Below are positions 48,438 to 56,351 of a DNA stretch of 64,000 bases, in pieces. The stretch comes from UBA7446 sp965657545. Lineage in GTDB: Bacteria > Bacteroidota > Bacteroidia > Flavobacteriales > Flavobacteriaceae. The position numbers and the translations under genes were made by a program. Where the stretch lies: NCBI GenBank assembly GCA_965657545.1, contig CBFHOG010000003.1:62001-126000 (forward strand), given 5' to 3'. The notes beneath the pieces are model-generated. The model had not been told where the DNA came from. It saw only the letters and a list, made by a program, of their open reading frames with translations, and searched no databases. Positions within the stretch are counted from its first letter, which is position 1. Each line of letters begins with the position of its first letter.

Positions 48438-50327
48438 ATGAAAAAAATCAAGCATTTATTATTTCTACTTTTTAGTTTGACGTTAATCATGTCATGTTCA
48501 AAAGATGATTCTATCAACGTTAATAATGATACAGGTAGTGAACCCAACAATGGAGGTAAAGCTGTTGGTTGGAATGGAAATAGTTTTTCATTTAATGAAA
48601 TTGATGTAAAAAGTCAATGGACTTTTGACTCTAATCGTTCTTCTAGTAATTTACAGGCTACAAGAACACGACTCGGGAACAATATTAATTTTATTTCCTC
48701 TTTAGATTATGAAGATTCATTGGACGTGGGTATTTTGTCCATCAACTCACCTAAAACAGGAGAATTAACGTCAAGCGAGGTTGTTTCAGTGAAAATTGGT
48801 AATTACGGTTATTTACCAATTTTAGATTCATTAAAAGTTTCTTTTCAGTTTAGTTACGATGATGGTAGCTTTAGTGATCCAATAATTGAGACTGTTAAAA
48901 TCAGTGATACACTCTCACCTGTTGAAATGATGGATTATTCCTTTACTACGCCAATTGATATGTCAAATAGAGGTAATTATAAGATACTAGCTAGTACACA
49001 ATTAGAAGGCGATATGGATTTGGATAACGATTTAAATAGTCATGTAGTTAAATCACTCGAATATACAAATGTGTGTAATATACACGCCTTAATTTTTAAT
49101 GAAGACAATTCTTTCAAATTGTACACATTAGACGAAAATGGTGTTTGTAATTATGTTATTTTGGGCGAATATAAGTTAGAAGAGAGTAACAGTCTTTTAA
49201 AGCTTTACAGTCCTGATTCAGATCAAGAATCAAACCTCATTGGAAATATTTATGATGTAGCAACAGATGAAAATGGCACATTTTCTGGCACAATTGATAT
49301 TGAAGGGGTTTGTGTTCAATTAGAAGATGGTTTTCAAGAAAGAAATTACTCAGAAGGATTAACATATATCCCAGACGAAAATTTAGAAAAGTTTTTGGTT
49401 GAAATTGGTAAAGACGATGTAGTGGATGGCTATATAACAAATTCTCAAGCAGCTAGTATTACACAAGTAACCATTGAAGCTAAGGACAACTGGGAAGTTG
49501 GAAGTACCATTGATTTTTGGGATTTTGAAGAAAGATTCTCAAATCGTATCTCAAACTTAGCAGGAATTGAAGCCTTTCCTAACCTTGAGCGCGTTAATTT
49601 AATGGGGCAAAATTTGGATAGTATTAATATCTCTAAAAACACAAATTTAAAATTCTTTAGTGCTAATTTCAATACATTTAAAAAATTAGACACCAGCAAT
49701 AACCCCTCACTTGAATCGTTGTCAATTGATAGTAACGAAGTAAATCCAATTTTGGATTTTTCTAATAACCCAAACATTAAAATGCTTTCAACTCCTATGT
49801 GTTCTATTGAGGGTTTCATTGGCGAAGATGGGTATTATGACATTTCTAATATGGCAGATTTGGAATTTTTGGATTTATATGATAATAGACTAACATCCGT
49901 AGATATTAGTAAGAATTCAAAATTAAAAGAAATTAGAATAAATATTGGTAATAGTATCTCTACAATTGATTTCTCAAACAATCCAATGTTAGAGATTATA
50001 TTGGCAAATAGTAGTGGTTTACAAGGCAATGTGGATATTTCAAACTTAACTGAACTTAAAATATTTAATGTTGCTTACAATGACATTACATCAATTGACT
50101 TTTCAAATAATACTAAACTTAAATATTTGGAAATTGATGGGAATCAAATTTCAGGTGAAATAGACGTATCAAATTGTACTAATCTTCTAGAGTTTTACGC
50201 GAATATTGGTAATAATATTAGTTGTATAAAGGTTAATCAGGCACAATTAGATGCATATAATGGCAATAATGTTCCTGACGGATTTAAATGGCAGTTGTCA
50301 GTTGAACCCACTCTTAATTGTGACTAA
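48438..50327 (+). CDS. Leucine-rich-repeat lipoprotein with CARDB-like N-terminal domain
   Basis: The 629-residue protein has a lipoprotein signal (KKIKHLLFLLFSLTLIMSC, Cys20) followed by an Asn/Asp/Ser-rich linker. Residues about 60-210 look like an immunoglobulin-type CARDB/adhesion domain (SLDVGILSINSPKTGELT, LDSLKVSFQFSY), followed by a conserved-looking short domain with Cys pairs (CNIHAL, GVCNYVI, GVCVQLEDG). From about residue 365 come some ten leucine-rich repeats with the pattern NNPxLExLxxxxN/LDxSxNxxL (e.g. LDTSNNPSLESLSIDSNEV). It is probably anchored at the outer-membrane surface and binds a ligand, or acts in adhesion. It is AT-rich relative to its neighbours and lies between tRNA-His and a duplicate terminator. 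Confidence 0.85.
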   Translation: MKKIKHLLFLLFSLTLIMSCSKDDSINVNNDTGSEPNNGGKAVGWNGNSFSFNEIDVKSQWTFDSNRSSSNLQATRTRLGNNINFISSLDYEDSLDVGILSINSPKTGELTSSEVVSVKIGNYGYLPILDSLKVSFQFSYDDGSFSDPIIETVKISDTLSPVEMMDYSFTTPIDMSNRGNYKILASTQLEGDMDLDNDLNSHVVKSLEYTNVCNIHALIFNEDNSFKLYTLDENGVCNYVILGEYKLEESNSLLKLYSPDSDQESNLIGNIYDVATDENGTFSGTIDIEGVCVQLEDGFQERNYSEGLTYIPDENLEKFLVEIGKDDVVDGYITNSQAASITQVTIEAKDNWEVGSTIDFWDFEERFSNRISNLAGIEAFPNLERVNLMGQNLDSINISKNTNLKFFSANFNTFKKLDTSNNPSLESLSIDSNEVNPILDFSNNPNIKMLSTPMCSIEGFIGEDGYYDISNMADLEFLDLYDNRLTSVDISKNSKLKEIRINIGNSISTIDFSNNPMLEIILANSSGLQGNVDISNLTELKIFNVAYNDITSIDFSNNTKLKYLEIDGNQISGEIDVSNCTNLLEFYANIGNNISCIKVNQAQLDAYNGNNVPDGFKWQLSVEPTLNCD

Positions 50328-50339
50328 ATTCATTTCATT

Positions 50340-50357
50340 TAGCTAAAATATTAGCTA
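50340..50357. repeat. Short perfect hairpin downstream of LRR gene
   Basis: tagctaa / ttagcta with a 4-base loop (aata) at 50340-50357, 13 bases after the LRR stop. It has no T-run, so it is unlikely to be a terminator on its own. Confidence 0.4.
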
Positions 50358-50368
50358 CTCAATCAGCA

Positions 50369-50401
50369 AAAAAACCCTCGAGAAATCGAGGGGTTTTTAT
50401 T
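50369..50401 (+). terminator. Terminator after the LRR gene (copy of the tRNA-His terminator)
   Basis: The stem aaaccctcga / tcgaggggttt with loop gaaa at 50373-50395 is followed by a T-run. The copy shares 22 consecutive bases (50379-50400) with the terminator after tRNA-His. Confidence 0.8.
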
Positions 50402-50431
50402 TTCTAAAAAACATTAATTATTGATTAATAT

Positions 50432-50451
50432 TTAAATAAATATTTATTTAA
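50432..50451. promoter_or_regulatory. 20-base perfect palindrome of A/T bases upstream of the small barrel gene
   Basis: The sequence from 50432 to 50451 reads the same on both strands. It lies 32 bases upstream of the -33 element of the next gene, so it may be an operator. A/T-only palindromes arise easily in this base composition, so the call is tentative. Confidence 0.3.
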
Positions 50452-50483
50452 CACAATTATTGATAAAAAAAACAGCTTTAATG

Positions 50484-50515
50484 TTGTTTTTTGTTAATAG
50501 CAGCACTTATATTTG
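50484..50515 (+). promoter_or_regulatory. Promoter for the small outer-membrane barrel gene
   Basis: TTG at 50484-50486 and TATATTTG at 50508-50515 are 21 bases apart, fitting the Bacteroidota consensus. The ATG follows 22 bases downstream. Confidence 0.6.
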
Positions 50516-50537
50516 CAGTAACTAAATTCTTAAAATC

Positions 50538-51053
50538 ATGAAATATTTATTATTAATCTGCTTATTTATTGGTACACTAACAAACGCTCAGTTTGGCTTA
50601 GAAGCTGGCTACGCTTTTGGAGATTTAAAAGCTAAAGGGACGAATGTTAACCAAAAGTTTTCCGCAAATACTTTTAGTATTGGCGTGGTGTATGATTTAG
50701 AGCTATCAGAAACTTTAGATTTACAACCAGGTGTTTCTTTTGGAGTAGGTGAAAAAATCAATGGGAAATCTAATAATGCCATTGGCATTGGCGCTGGATT
50801 ACACTACTATTTTAACAACCGTGAAGCGGGCTTTTATGCAGGTCCTGTCTTAGGCTATAAATATTCGCTTTCCGATTTAGATTCCTTAAAAAAAGGAGCC
50901 CTAGATTCTGGACTTGTTTTAGGATATGATATTACGGAAGCGTTTACTATTCAAGGTGGTTACAGCATAGGTCTTTCAGACAGATCTGAGATTAAAAGTA
51001 TTAAGACCTCTTCTGATTTCTTTGGTATTTCCTTGCAATATTTTTTCAGATAA
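50538..51053 (+). CDS. Small outer-membrane beta-barrel protein
   Basis: The 171-residue protein has a signal peptide (KYLLLICLFIGTLTNAQ) and then about eight amphipathic beta strands with aromatic girdles, ending GISLQYFFR with a terminal aromatic-rich strand. It resembles the outer membrane protein beta-barrel family (OmpW/PorT-like size). No ligand is evident. It has its own promoter and terminator, so it is monocistronic. A small OmpA-like or lipid-binding function is only a guess. Confidence 0.85.
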   Translation: MKYLLLICLFIGTLTNAQFGLEAGYAFGDLKAKGTNVNQKFSANTFSIGVVYDLELSETLDLQPGVSFGVGEKINGKSNNAIGIGAGLHYYFNNREAGFYAGPVLGYKYSLSDLDSLKKGALDSGLVLGYDITEAFTIQGGYSIGLSDRSEIKSIKTSSDFFGISLQYFFR

Positions 51054-51069
51054 AACACGGACATGCATA

Positions 51070-51101
51070 TAAAAAAAGCCTCCTTTACGGAGGCTTTTTT
51101 A
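51070..51101. terminator. Bidirectional terminator between the barrel gene and the M28 peptidase
   Basis: aaaaaaagcctcc / ggaggctttttt with loop tttac (51071-51100), A-run on one side and T-run on the other, between convergent genes. Confidence 0.85.
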
Positions 51102-51127
51102 GTTAATACTGTCTTCTCTCTCTTCAA

Positions 51128-52150
51128 TTATTCCTTCAATCTTAACCTATCGTCGCGGTTTACGATTTCCCACGCGGTGAGGAAAATAAGTCGGGTGCGC
51201 TTTTCTAACAATTCGTATTCAATTTTCTCAACGGTGTCTGTTGGCGCGTGATAGTCCGCGTGTGTACCGTTAAAATAAAAGATAACCGGCACATCATTTT
51301 TGGCAAAATTATAGTGGTCAGAGCGGTAGTAGTAATTGTTTTGTCTGTATCGTCCACGTTCAAAAACTTCTGTTGTTGGGTCGTTGTATCGGTAATCTAA
51401 ATCTAAGTTGACATACTTTTGATTCATTGCCTCTGATACATCGTGTAAATCTTGTGAAAGTATATCTGAGCCAATCAAATACATATAATTCGGATTGTCC
51501 TCATGGAGTTTGTCAATACGTCCAATCATGTCAATATTAAGATTAGCTACCGTGTTTTCTAAAGGATAAACAGGGTTATCTGTATAGTATTTTGAGCCTA
51601 AAAGTCCTTTTTCTTCTCCAGTAACGTGTAAAAACAAGATAGAACGCTTAGGTCTGTGCCCTTGTTTAATGGCTTCTTGAAATGCCTCAGCAATTTCTAA
51701 TATAGCCACACTGCCAGAGCCATCATCGTCTGCACCGTTATTTATTTGCCCATCGTTTTGAACACCAATATGATCTAAATGTGCTGTGATCACCAACACT
51801 TCTTCGGGTTTTTCGCCTCCTTCAATAAATGCCAATACGTTATTGCAATCAATAGTTCGGTTTTCTCGGGAAACCTTAAGGCTCATAGGCATAAAGTAAT
51901 CTCCGTTAGGCATACCACCTTTGATGCCAAGTGATTTGTATTCGTTTTTAAGGTAATTAATGGCAATAGTTTCCCCCTCAGTTCCAGTTTCCCTTCCCAA
52001 AAAGGCATCTGAAGCATAGGTGTATAAATGCTCTTTTAGTTCAGCAGACGTAATCGTGTTAGCAAGCGAGGTGGGTGTGAACTCAAGACTTTTTTGAGTT
52101 GATCCACACGATAGCAAGAAAATGCCAATAAGCAAGACAAGTTTTTTCAT
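51128..52150 (-). CDS. M28-family zinc metallopeptidase, lipoprotein
   Basis: The 340-residue protein starts at MKKLVLLIGIFLLSCGS (52150); a longer open frame upstream overlaps the neighbour and is not used. The lipobox LLSC makes it a lipoprotein. The zinc site is complete: HLDH in TAHLDHIG, ADDDGSGS (the bridging Asp), TGEEKGLLGS (Glu base and ligand), NLNIDMIG, and THADYHAPTD (His). The enzyme probably acts as an aminopeptidase in the periplasm or on the outer membrane for nutrient peptides. It lies on the minus strand, downstream of the DUF3050 gene with a 46-base gap. Confidence 0.9.
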   Translation of the reverse strand: MKKLVLLIGIFLLSCGSTQKSLEFTPTSLANTITSAELKEHLYTYASDAFLGRETGTEGETIAINYLKNEYKSLGIKGGMPNGDYFMPMSLKVSRENRTIDCNNVLAFIEGGEKPEEVLVITAHLDHIGVQNDGQINNGADDDGSGSVAILEIAEAFQEAIKQGHRPKRSILFLHVTGEEKGLLGSKYYTDNPVYPLENTVANLNIDMIGRIDKLHEDNPNYMYLIGSDILSQDLHDVSEAMNQKYVNLDLDYRYNDPTTEVFERGRYRQNNYYYRSDHYNFAKNDVPVIFYFNGTHADYHAPTDTVEKIEYELLEKRTRLIFLTAWEIVNRDDRLRLKE

Positions 52151-52196
52151 TAAAATTGAATTTAGTGTGCTAATATAAATAAAATGCGAAAAGGAG

Positions 52197-52958
52197 TTAA
52201 AGTTGCGCTGAGATGAAGTCCCACAAACGGATTCTATGCTCAAGTGCTTGTTGAGCAAAATCAGTGGCTTCTTCCCAGTTTTTGCTACTTCCACTACACA
52301 ATTCTTCCATCATTTGTAATGCCATTGGTCCGTGTTCGTCTCCGTCCAATTCAATATGGCGCTCCAAATAGTACAATAGCGTATCAACACTGCCTTTTTG
52401 TTGGCTCGCAAGTCCTCGAACAATAGCGATAAACAAATCTGGAATCAAATCTTCTCTTCCATATGTAAAGACACCACCAACTATATGTGCAGGTGCGTTT
52501 GTAGCAGTAGAAAGGGAAAAGCGGACAAAAGTTTTGATTTCATCAGGTATTTGCGCTTTGTTAACAGCATCTTCCCATGGTGTTCCATTTTGAATAGCAC
52601 TTACCAAACTCACAATGGGAGTAGTATCAGCACCAATTTCCTCCATGGCTTGGAGGTAAAGTTCATAATGGCTCGCAGGATTTCCTGACGTGTCAACATC
52701 ACTTTCTTCGCCCCAAACAATTTCATTAATTAACCGTCGTGAACTTGGACTTCCCACGGGAACCCACGGAAGTTGGGTGCACGTAAGTTTTTGTTGTAAG
52801 GCTTTTACAAGCGACATAAAATCCCAAACCGCAAAAGCATGGTAGGTCATAAATACCTGAATAGCTTCAATAGAATTCAGTTTGGTATAAAGCGGGTGTT
52901 CTAAAAGTTTGGCCTTGAAAGGAGATAAATCTCGATCTATGGTAGTAGCAGTAATCAT
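52197..52958 (-). CDS. DUF3050 protein, heme-oxygenase-like helical fold
   Basis: The 253-residue protein contains VFMTYHAFAVWDFMSLVKAL and RHIELDGDEHGPMALQMM, the latter with a His-Asp-x-Glu-His arrangement near residue 210 that could bind metal. This is the DUF3050 family, whose fold is thought to be heme-oxygenase/PqqC-like and which may be a di-iron or heme-related oxygenase; the reaction is unknown. The ATG at 52958 is chosen over a TTG two codons upstream. It is divergent from HMG-CoA lyase with a 73-base gap holding a repeated TTAAGCTAAAA word. There is no signal peptide. Confidence 0.87.
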   Translation of the reverse strand: MITATTIDRDLSPFKAKLLEHPLYTKLNSIEAIQVFMTYHAFAVWDFMSLVKALQQKLTCTQLPWVPVGSPSSRRLINEIVWGEESDVDTSGNPASHYELYLQAMEEIGADTTPIVSLVSAIQNGTPWEDAVNKAQIPDEIKTFVRFSLSTATNAPAHIVGGVFTYGREDLIPDLFIAIVRGLASQQKGSVDTLLYYLERHIELDGDEHGPMALQMMEELCSGSSKNWEEATDFAQQALEHRIRLWDFISAQL

Positions 52959-52980
52959 AAACAATTTTTCGACTACAAAT

Positions 52981-53011
52981 TTAAGCTAAAACGCTAATAG
53001 TTAAGCTAAAA
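52981..53011. repeat. Two 11-base direct repeats between DUF3050 and HMG-CoA lyase genes
   Basis: TTAAGCTAAAA occurs at 52981-52991 and at 53001-53011 (20-base period). On the minus strand, TAAATTTG (52976-52983) overlaps the first copy; on the + strand TATTTTTG (53020-53027) follows the second. The arrangement suits an operator between divergent genes. Confidence 0.4.
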
Positions 53012-53031
53012 GGATTTGTTATTTTTGAAGC

Positions 53032-53883
53032 ATGCCACGAGTTTTTCTTACCGAATGTCCGAGAGATGCGATGCAAGGCATCAAACCGTTTATCCCTACG
53101 GATATAAAAGTGAAGTATTTGCAATCGTTACTTCGTGTGGGTTTTGATGTGCTTGACTTTGGCAGCTTTGTGTCGCATAAGGCTGTTCCTCAAATGCGCG
53201 ACACCCACGAGGTTATTCAGCAATTAGATCTAAGAGATACCAAAACCAAACTGCTTGCTATTGTTGCCAACAGTCGAGGTGCAGAAGATGCATTGTTATA
53301 TCCACAGATTGATTATTTGGGATATCCGTTTTCGATTTCAGAAAACTTTCAGGTGCGAAACACCAACAAAACCATTGCAGAATCCACACAAGTATTGGAC
53401 AAAATTGCCAATCGAGTACAGCAGGCAGGTAAAGAATTGGTTGTGTATTTATCTATGGGGTTTGGGAATCCATATGGAGATCCATGGAGCCCGGAGCTTG
53501 TAGGGGAGTGGGTAGAGCGATTGGCACAGAGCGGTATTCGGCGTATTTCACTCTCCGATACGGTGGGTGTAGCGCAATCTCAAACGATTACGTCCCTTTT
53601 TGAGCACTTACTTTTGGTGCATCCAAACATTTTTTTTGGCGCACATCTTCATGCAAAACCAAGTGAGGCAACCTCAAAAATTAAAGCTGCTTTTGACGGT
53701 GGCTGTCGTGCTTTTGATAGTGCTATTCGCGGTTTGGGAGGTTGCCCTATGGCAAAAGATGAGTTGACAGGCAATGTTCCAACTGAGAAGTTGATTTCTT
53801 TTCTAACCAAGCAAAAAATCCATTTTAACCCGAATCCGTTGCATTTTGAGTCGGCCTATAATGCTTCTTTTCAGGTCTGTTGA
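53032..53883 (+). CDS. Hydroxymethylglutaryl-CoA lyase
   Basis: The 283-residue TIM-barrel enzyme cleaves HMG-CoA to acetoacetate and acetyl-CoA, the last step of leucine breakdown. The conserved segments are ECPRDAMQG (active-site Arg), GSFVSHKAVPQM, SLSDTVGVA (the DTxG metal site), HLHAKPSEA (the His pair) and RGLGGCPMAKDELTGNVPTE with the catalytic Cys. The TATTTTTG element 5 bases upstream of the ATG would make the mRNA nearly leaderless. The gene stands alone, so it is not in a leucine-catabolic operon. Confidence 0.9.
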   Translation: MPRVFLTECPRDAMQGIKPFIPTDIKVKYLQSLLRVGFDVLDFGSFVSHKAVPQMRDTHEVIQQLDLRDTKTKLLAIVANSRGAEDALLYPQIDYLGYPFSISENFQVRNTNKTIAESTQVLDKIANRVQQAGKELVVYLSMGFGNPYGDPWSPELVGEWVERLAQSGIRRISLSDTVGVAQSQTITSLFEHLLLVHPNIFFGAHLHAKPSEATSKIKAAFDGGCRAFDSAIRGLGGCPMAKDELTGNVPTEKLISFLTKQKIHFNPNPLHFESAYNASFQVC

Positions 53884-54033
53884 TTTTTACTACATTCTTA
53901 TCACACATCTTAGATCTTCAAGTGGATTTAATATCATTACTAAATGTGCCTAGCCTGTAACCAATCCATTCATAAGTACGGACACGCTTGTATTTTTTGT
54001 ATATTTGCATGCAACAATTTCTAATCCGTTGCC

Positions 54034-55506
54034 ATGCATCCGCTTCCTTCCAAAGTCAGTAGTTTAGGTTTAACATACGATGACGTACTTTTAATCCCCG
54101 CATTTTCAGAAGTACTTCCTAGAGATGTATCTATTACTTCCAAATTTTCAAGAAATATTTCGTTAAATGTCCCTATCGTTTCTGCAGCTATGGACACGGT
54201 GACAGAAAGTCAAATGGCAATAGCCATGGCGCGTGAGGGTGGTATTGGCGTACTTCATAAAAACATGACTATTGCGGAACAAGCCGATAAAGTCCTAAAA
54301 GTGAAACGTTCTGAATCTGGAATGATCATTGATCCTGTTACACTTCCTGTAACATCTCTAGTTGCAGATGCCAAAAAAATCATGAAAGAATATCGTATTG
54401 GTGGTATTCCTATCGTTGATGATACTGGTGTGCTTATTGGAATTGTTACCAATCGTGATTTGCGCTTTGAAAAAAATGAAGGACGTCCTCTTTTGGAGGT
54501 TATGACTTCTGAAAATTTAGTTACTGCAACAGCAGGGATTTCTATGGCAGATGCGGAAGAAGTATTACAAGCACATAAAATCGAAAAACTTCCTGTCGTT
54601 GACGATAACAATAAATTAATCGGTTTAATCACATTTCGTGATATCACAAGAGTAGCGATTTCACCTCAAGCCAATAAAGATAGGTATGGACGACTTCGTG
54701 TTGCTGCCGCAGTTGGTGTTACTGCCGATGTAATGGATAGAGTAGCAGCTCTTGCCAAAGCAGGTGTTGATGCGGTGGTAATTGATACGGCACATGGACA
54801 TACAAAAGGGGTTGTTGAAGTGCTTAAAAAAATCAAAAAAGCACATACAAAATTGGATGTGGTTGTTGGGAATATTGCTACGTCAGAAGCAGCGTCCTAT
54901 TTGCTTGAAGCAGGTGCCGATGGTATTAAAGTGGGTATAGGGCCAGGCTCTATTTGTACCACAAGAATTATTGCAGGAGTTGGTTTCCCACAGCTTTCTG
55001 CGGTTCTTGAAGTAGCTTCAGTACTTGCTGATACGGATGTTCCGCTTATTGCTGACGGTGGAGTGCGTTACACAGGAGATATTGTCAAGGCGATTGCTGC
55101 AGGGGCAGATTGTGTGATGCTCGGGTCACTTCTTGCTGGAACCAAAGAATCGCCAGGCGAAACAGTGATTTATGAGGGTAGGAAGTTTAAAACCTATCGC
55201 GGTATGGGATCTGTAGAAGCCATGAAAAAAGGCAGTAAAGACCGCTATTTTCAAGATGTAGAAGACGATATTAAGAAGCTTGTTCCTGAGGGAATTGTTG
55301 GACGTGTTCCTTACAAAGGGGATTTAAACGAAAGTATTCATCAGTTTATTGGTGGTCTTCGTGCCGGAATGGGATATTGTGGTGCTGGCACTGTGGCTTC
55401 ATTGCAGCAAACGGCACGATTTGTGCAAATAACTGCATCTGGAATTAAAGAAAGCCACCCACATAACGTGCAAATTACAAAAGAAGCTCCCAATTACTCT
55501 AGATAA
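54034..55506 (+). CDS. guaB: Inosine-5'-monophosphate dehydrogenase
   Basis: The 490-residue enzyme oxidises IMP to XMP with NAD, the rate-limiting step of GTP synthesis. It has the catalytic loop GIGPGSICTTR (active Cys), the flap around YRGMGSVEAM, and two CBS domains inserted at about residues 95-210 (VADAKKIMKEYRIGGIPIVDD and the second LPVVDDNNKLIGLITFRD), as usual. SLGLTYDDVLLIPAFSEVLP is the conserved start. A TATATTTG -7-like box lies at 54000-54007. Two bases after its stop an envelope chaperone-like gene begins, so guaB heads an operon with two SurA/parvulin-type genes. Confidence 0.96.
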   Translation: MHPLPSKVSSLGLTYDDVLLIPAFSEVLPRDVSITSKFSRNISLNVPIVSAAMDTVTESQMAIAMAREGGIGVLHKNMTIAEQADKVLKVKRSESGMIIDPVTLPVTSLVADAKKIMKEYRIGGIPIVDDTGVLIGIVTNRDLRFEKNEGRPLLEVMTSENLVTATAGISMADAEEVLQAHKIEKLPVVDDNNKLIGLITFRDITRVAISPQANKDRYGRLRVAAAVGVTADVMDRVAALAKAGVDAVVIDTAHGHTKGVVEVLKKIKKAHTKLDVVVGNIATSEAASYLLEAGADGIKVGIGPGSICTTRIIAGVGFPQLSAVLEVASVLADTDVPLIADGGVRYTGDIVKAIAAGADCVMLGSLLAGTKESPGETVIYEGRKFKTYRGMGSVEAMKKGSKDRYFQDVEDDIKKLVPEGIVGRVPYKGDLNESIHQFIGGLRAGMGYCGAGTVASLQQTARFVQITASGIKESHPHNVQITKEAPNYSR

Positions 55507-55508
55507 AT

Positions 55509-56351
55509 ATGCGTATAGCCTTATTGTCTTTTTTGACGCTATTGACCACTTGCCGATTGGATAAGCCTAATACTGATAGCGTTGTAGCTCGTGTGAACGA
55601 TAAGTACTTATATATTTCAGAAATTGAAGCGCATCTTGGTGATAACTTATCGTCTGCCGATAGTGCCTCGGTTGTTCAGAATTATATCAATACTTGGGCA
55701 AAAGAGCAGTTGTTGTTAGACAAGGCTGTTTTTAATCTTACTCCCTCAAAACAGACTGATTTAGAGACTTTAATTCGGCGTTACAGAAACGACTTATACA
55801 TAAAAACATATCAAGAAGAATGGCTGAAAGCTCGTGTGGATACACTTGTTGGCGATGCGGAAATGGATGCGTATTTTAAAGAAAACAAGCAGCATTTTAA
55901 ACTTCATCAAGACCTGATGAGAGGACGCTACATCAAGCTTTCGTCATCTAATTTTAATAAACCTGCAGTAAGTAAAGCCATTCGCCGATTCAATCCAGAA
56001 GACCGCACCTATCTTGATTCTATTTCACTTCAATTTAATAGCTCTTATTTAAACGACTCAATTTGGCTCAGGCCTCAGGCTTTTTTTAGCCGTATAAACC
56101 TTCCAACTCCTGAGTCGTATAAACGTTATCTAAAAAGTAATCGATTTTTTGAAATGGAAGATTCTTTAGACCTATATTTGGTCTTTGTTGAGGAAGTGAG
56201 ACGGCGAAATGACATGGCACCTATTTCACATGTTCGCTCAACATTAAAACAGATAATACTTAATAAGCGAAAGCTTGAGATGTTACGTCAATTTGACCGA
56301 GATATTTTAAACGAGGCTGTTAAAGAAAATATTTTTGAAACATATGAATAA
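55509..56351 (+). CDS. SurA-N/parvulin-related envelope protein without PPIase domain
   Basis: The 280-residue protein begins with an export signal whose end reads LLTTC (possible lipobox, with Thr at the normally small -1 position). The sequence then follows the SurA/PrsA-type N-domain: VVARVNDKYLYISEIEA, NYINTWAKEQLLLDKA, LIRRYRNDLYIKTYQEEWL, VGDAEMDAYFKENKQHFKL. No parvulin (PPIC) signature is visible; the C-terminal half is unlike the usual isomerase domain. It may act as a chaperone for outer-membrane proteins. It lies 2 bases after guaB and overlaps the next gene, a full SurA-like protein, by 8 bases. Confidence 0.75.
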   Translation: MRIALLSFLTLLTTCRLDKPNTDSVVARVNDKYLYISEIEAHLGDNLSSADSASVVQNYINTWAKEQLLLDKAVFNLTPSKQTDLETLIRRYRNDLYIKTYQEEWLKARVDTLVGDAEMDAYFKENKQHFKLHQDLMRGRYIKLSSSNFNKPAVSKAIRRFNPEDRTYLDSISLQFNSSYLNDSIWLRPQAFFSRINLPTPESYKRYLKSNRFFEMEDSLDLYLVFVEEVRRRNDMAPISHVRSTLKQIILNKRKLEMLRQFDRDILNEAVKENIFETYE

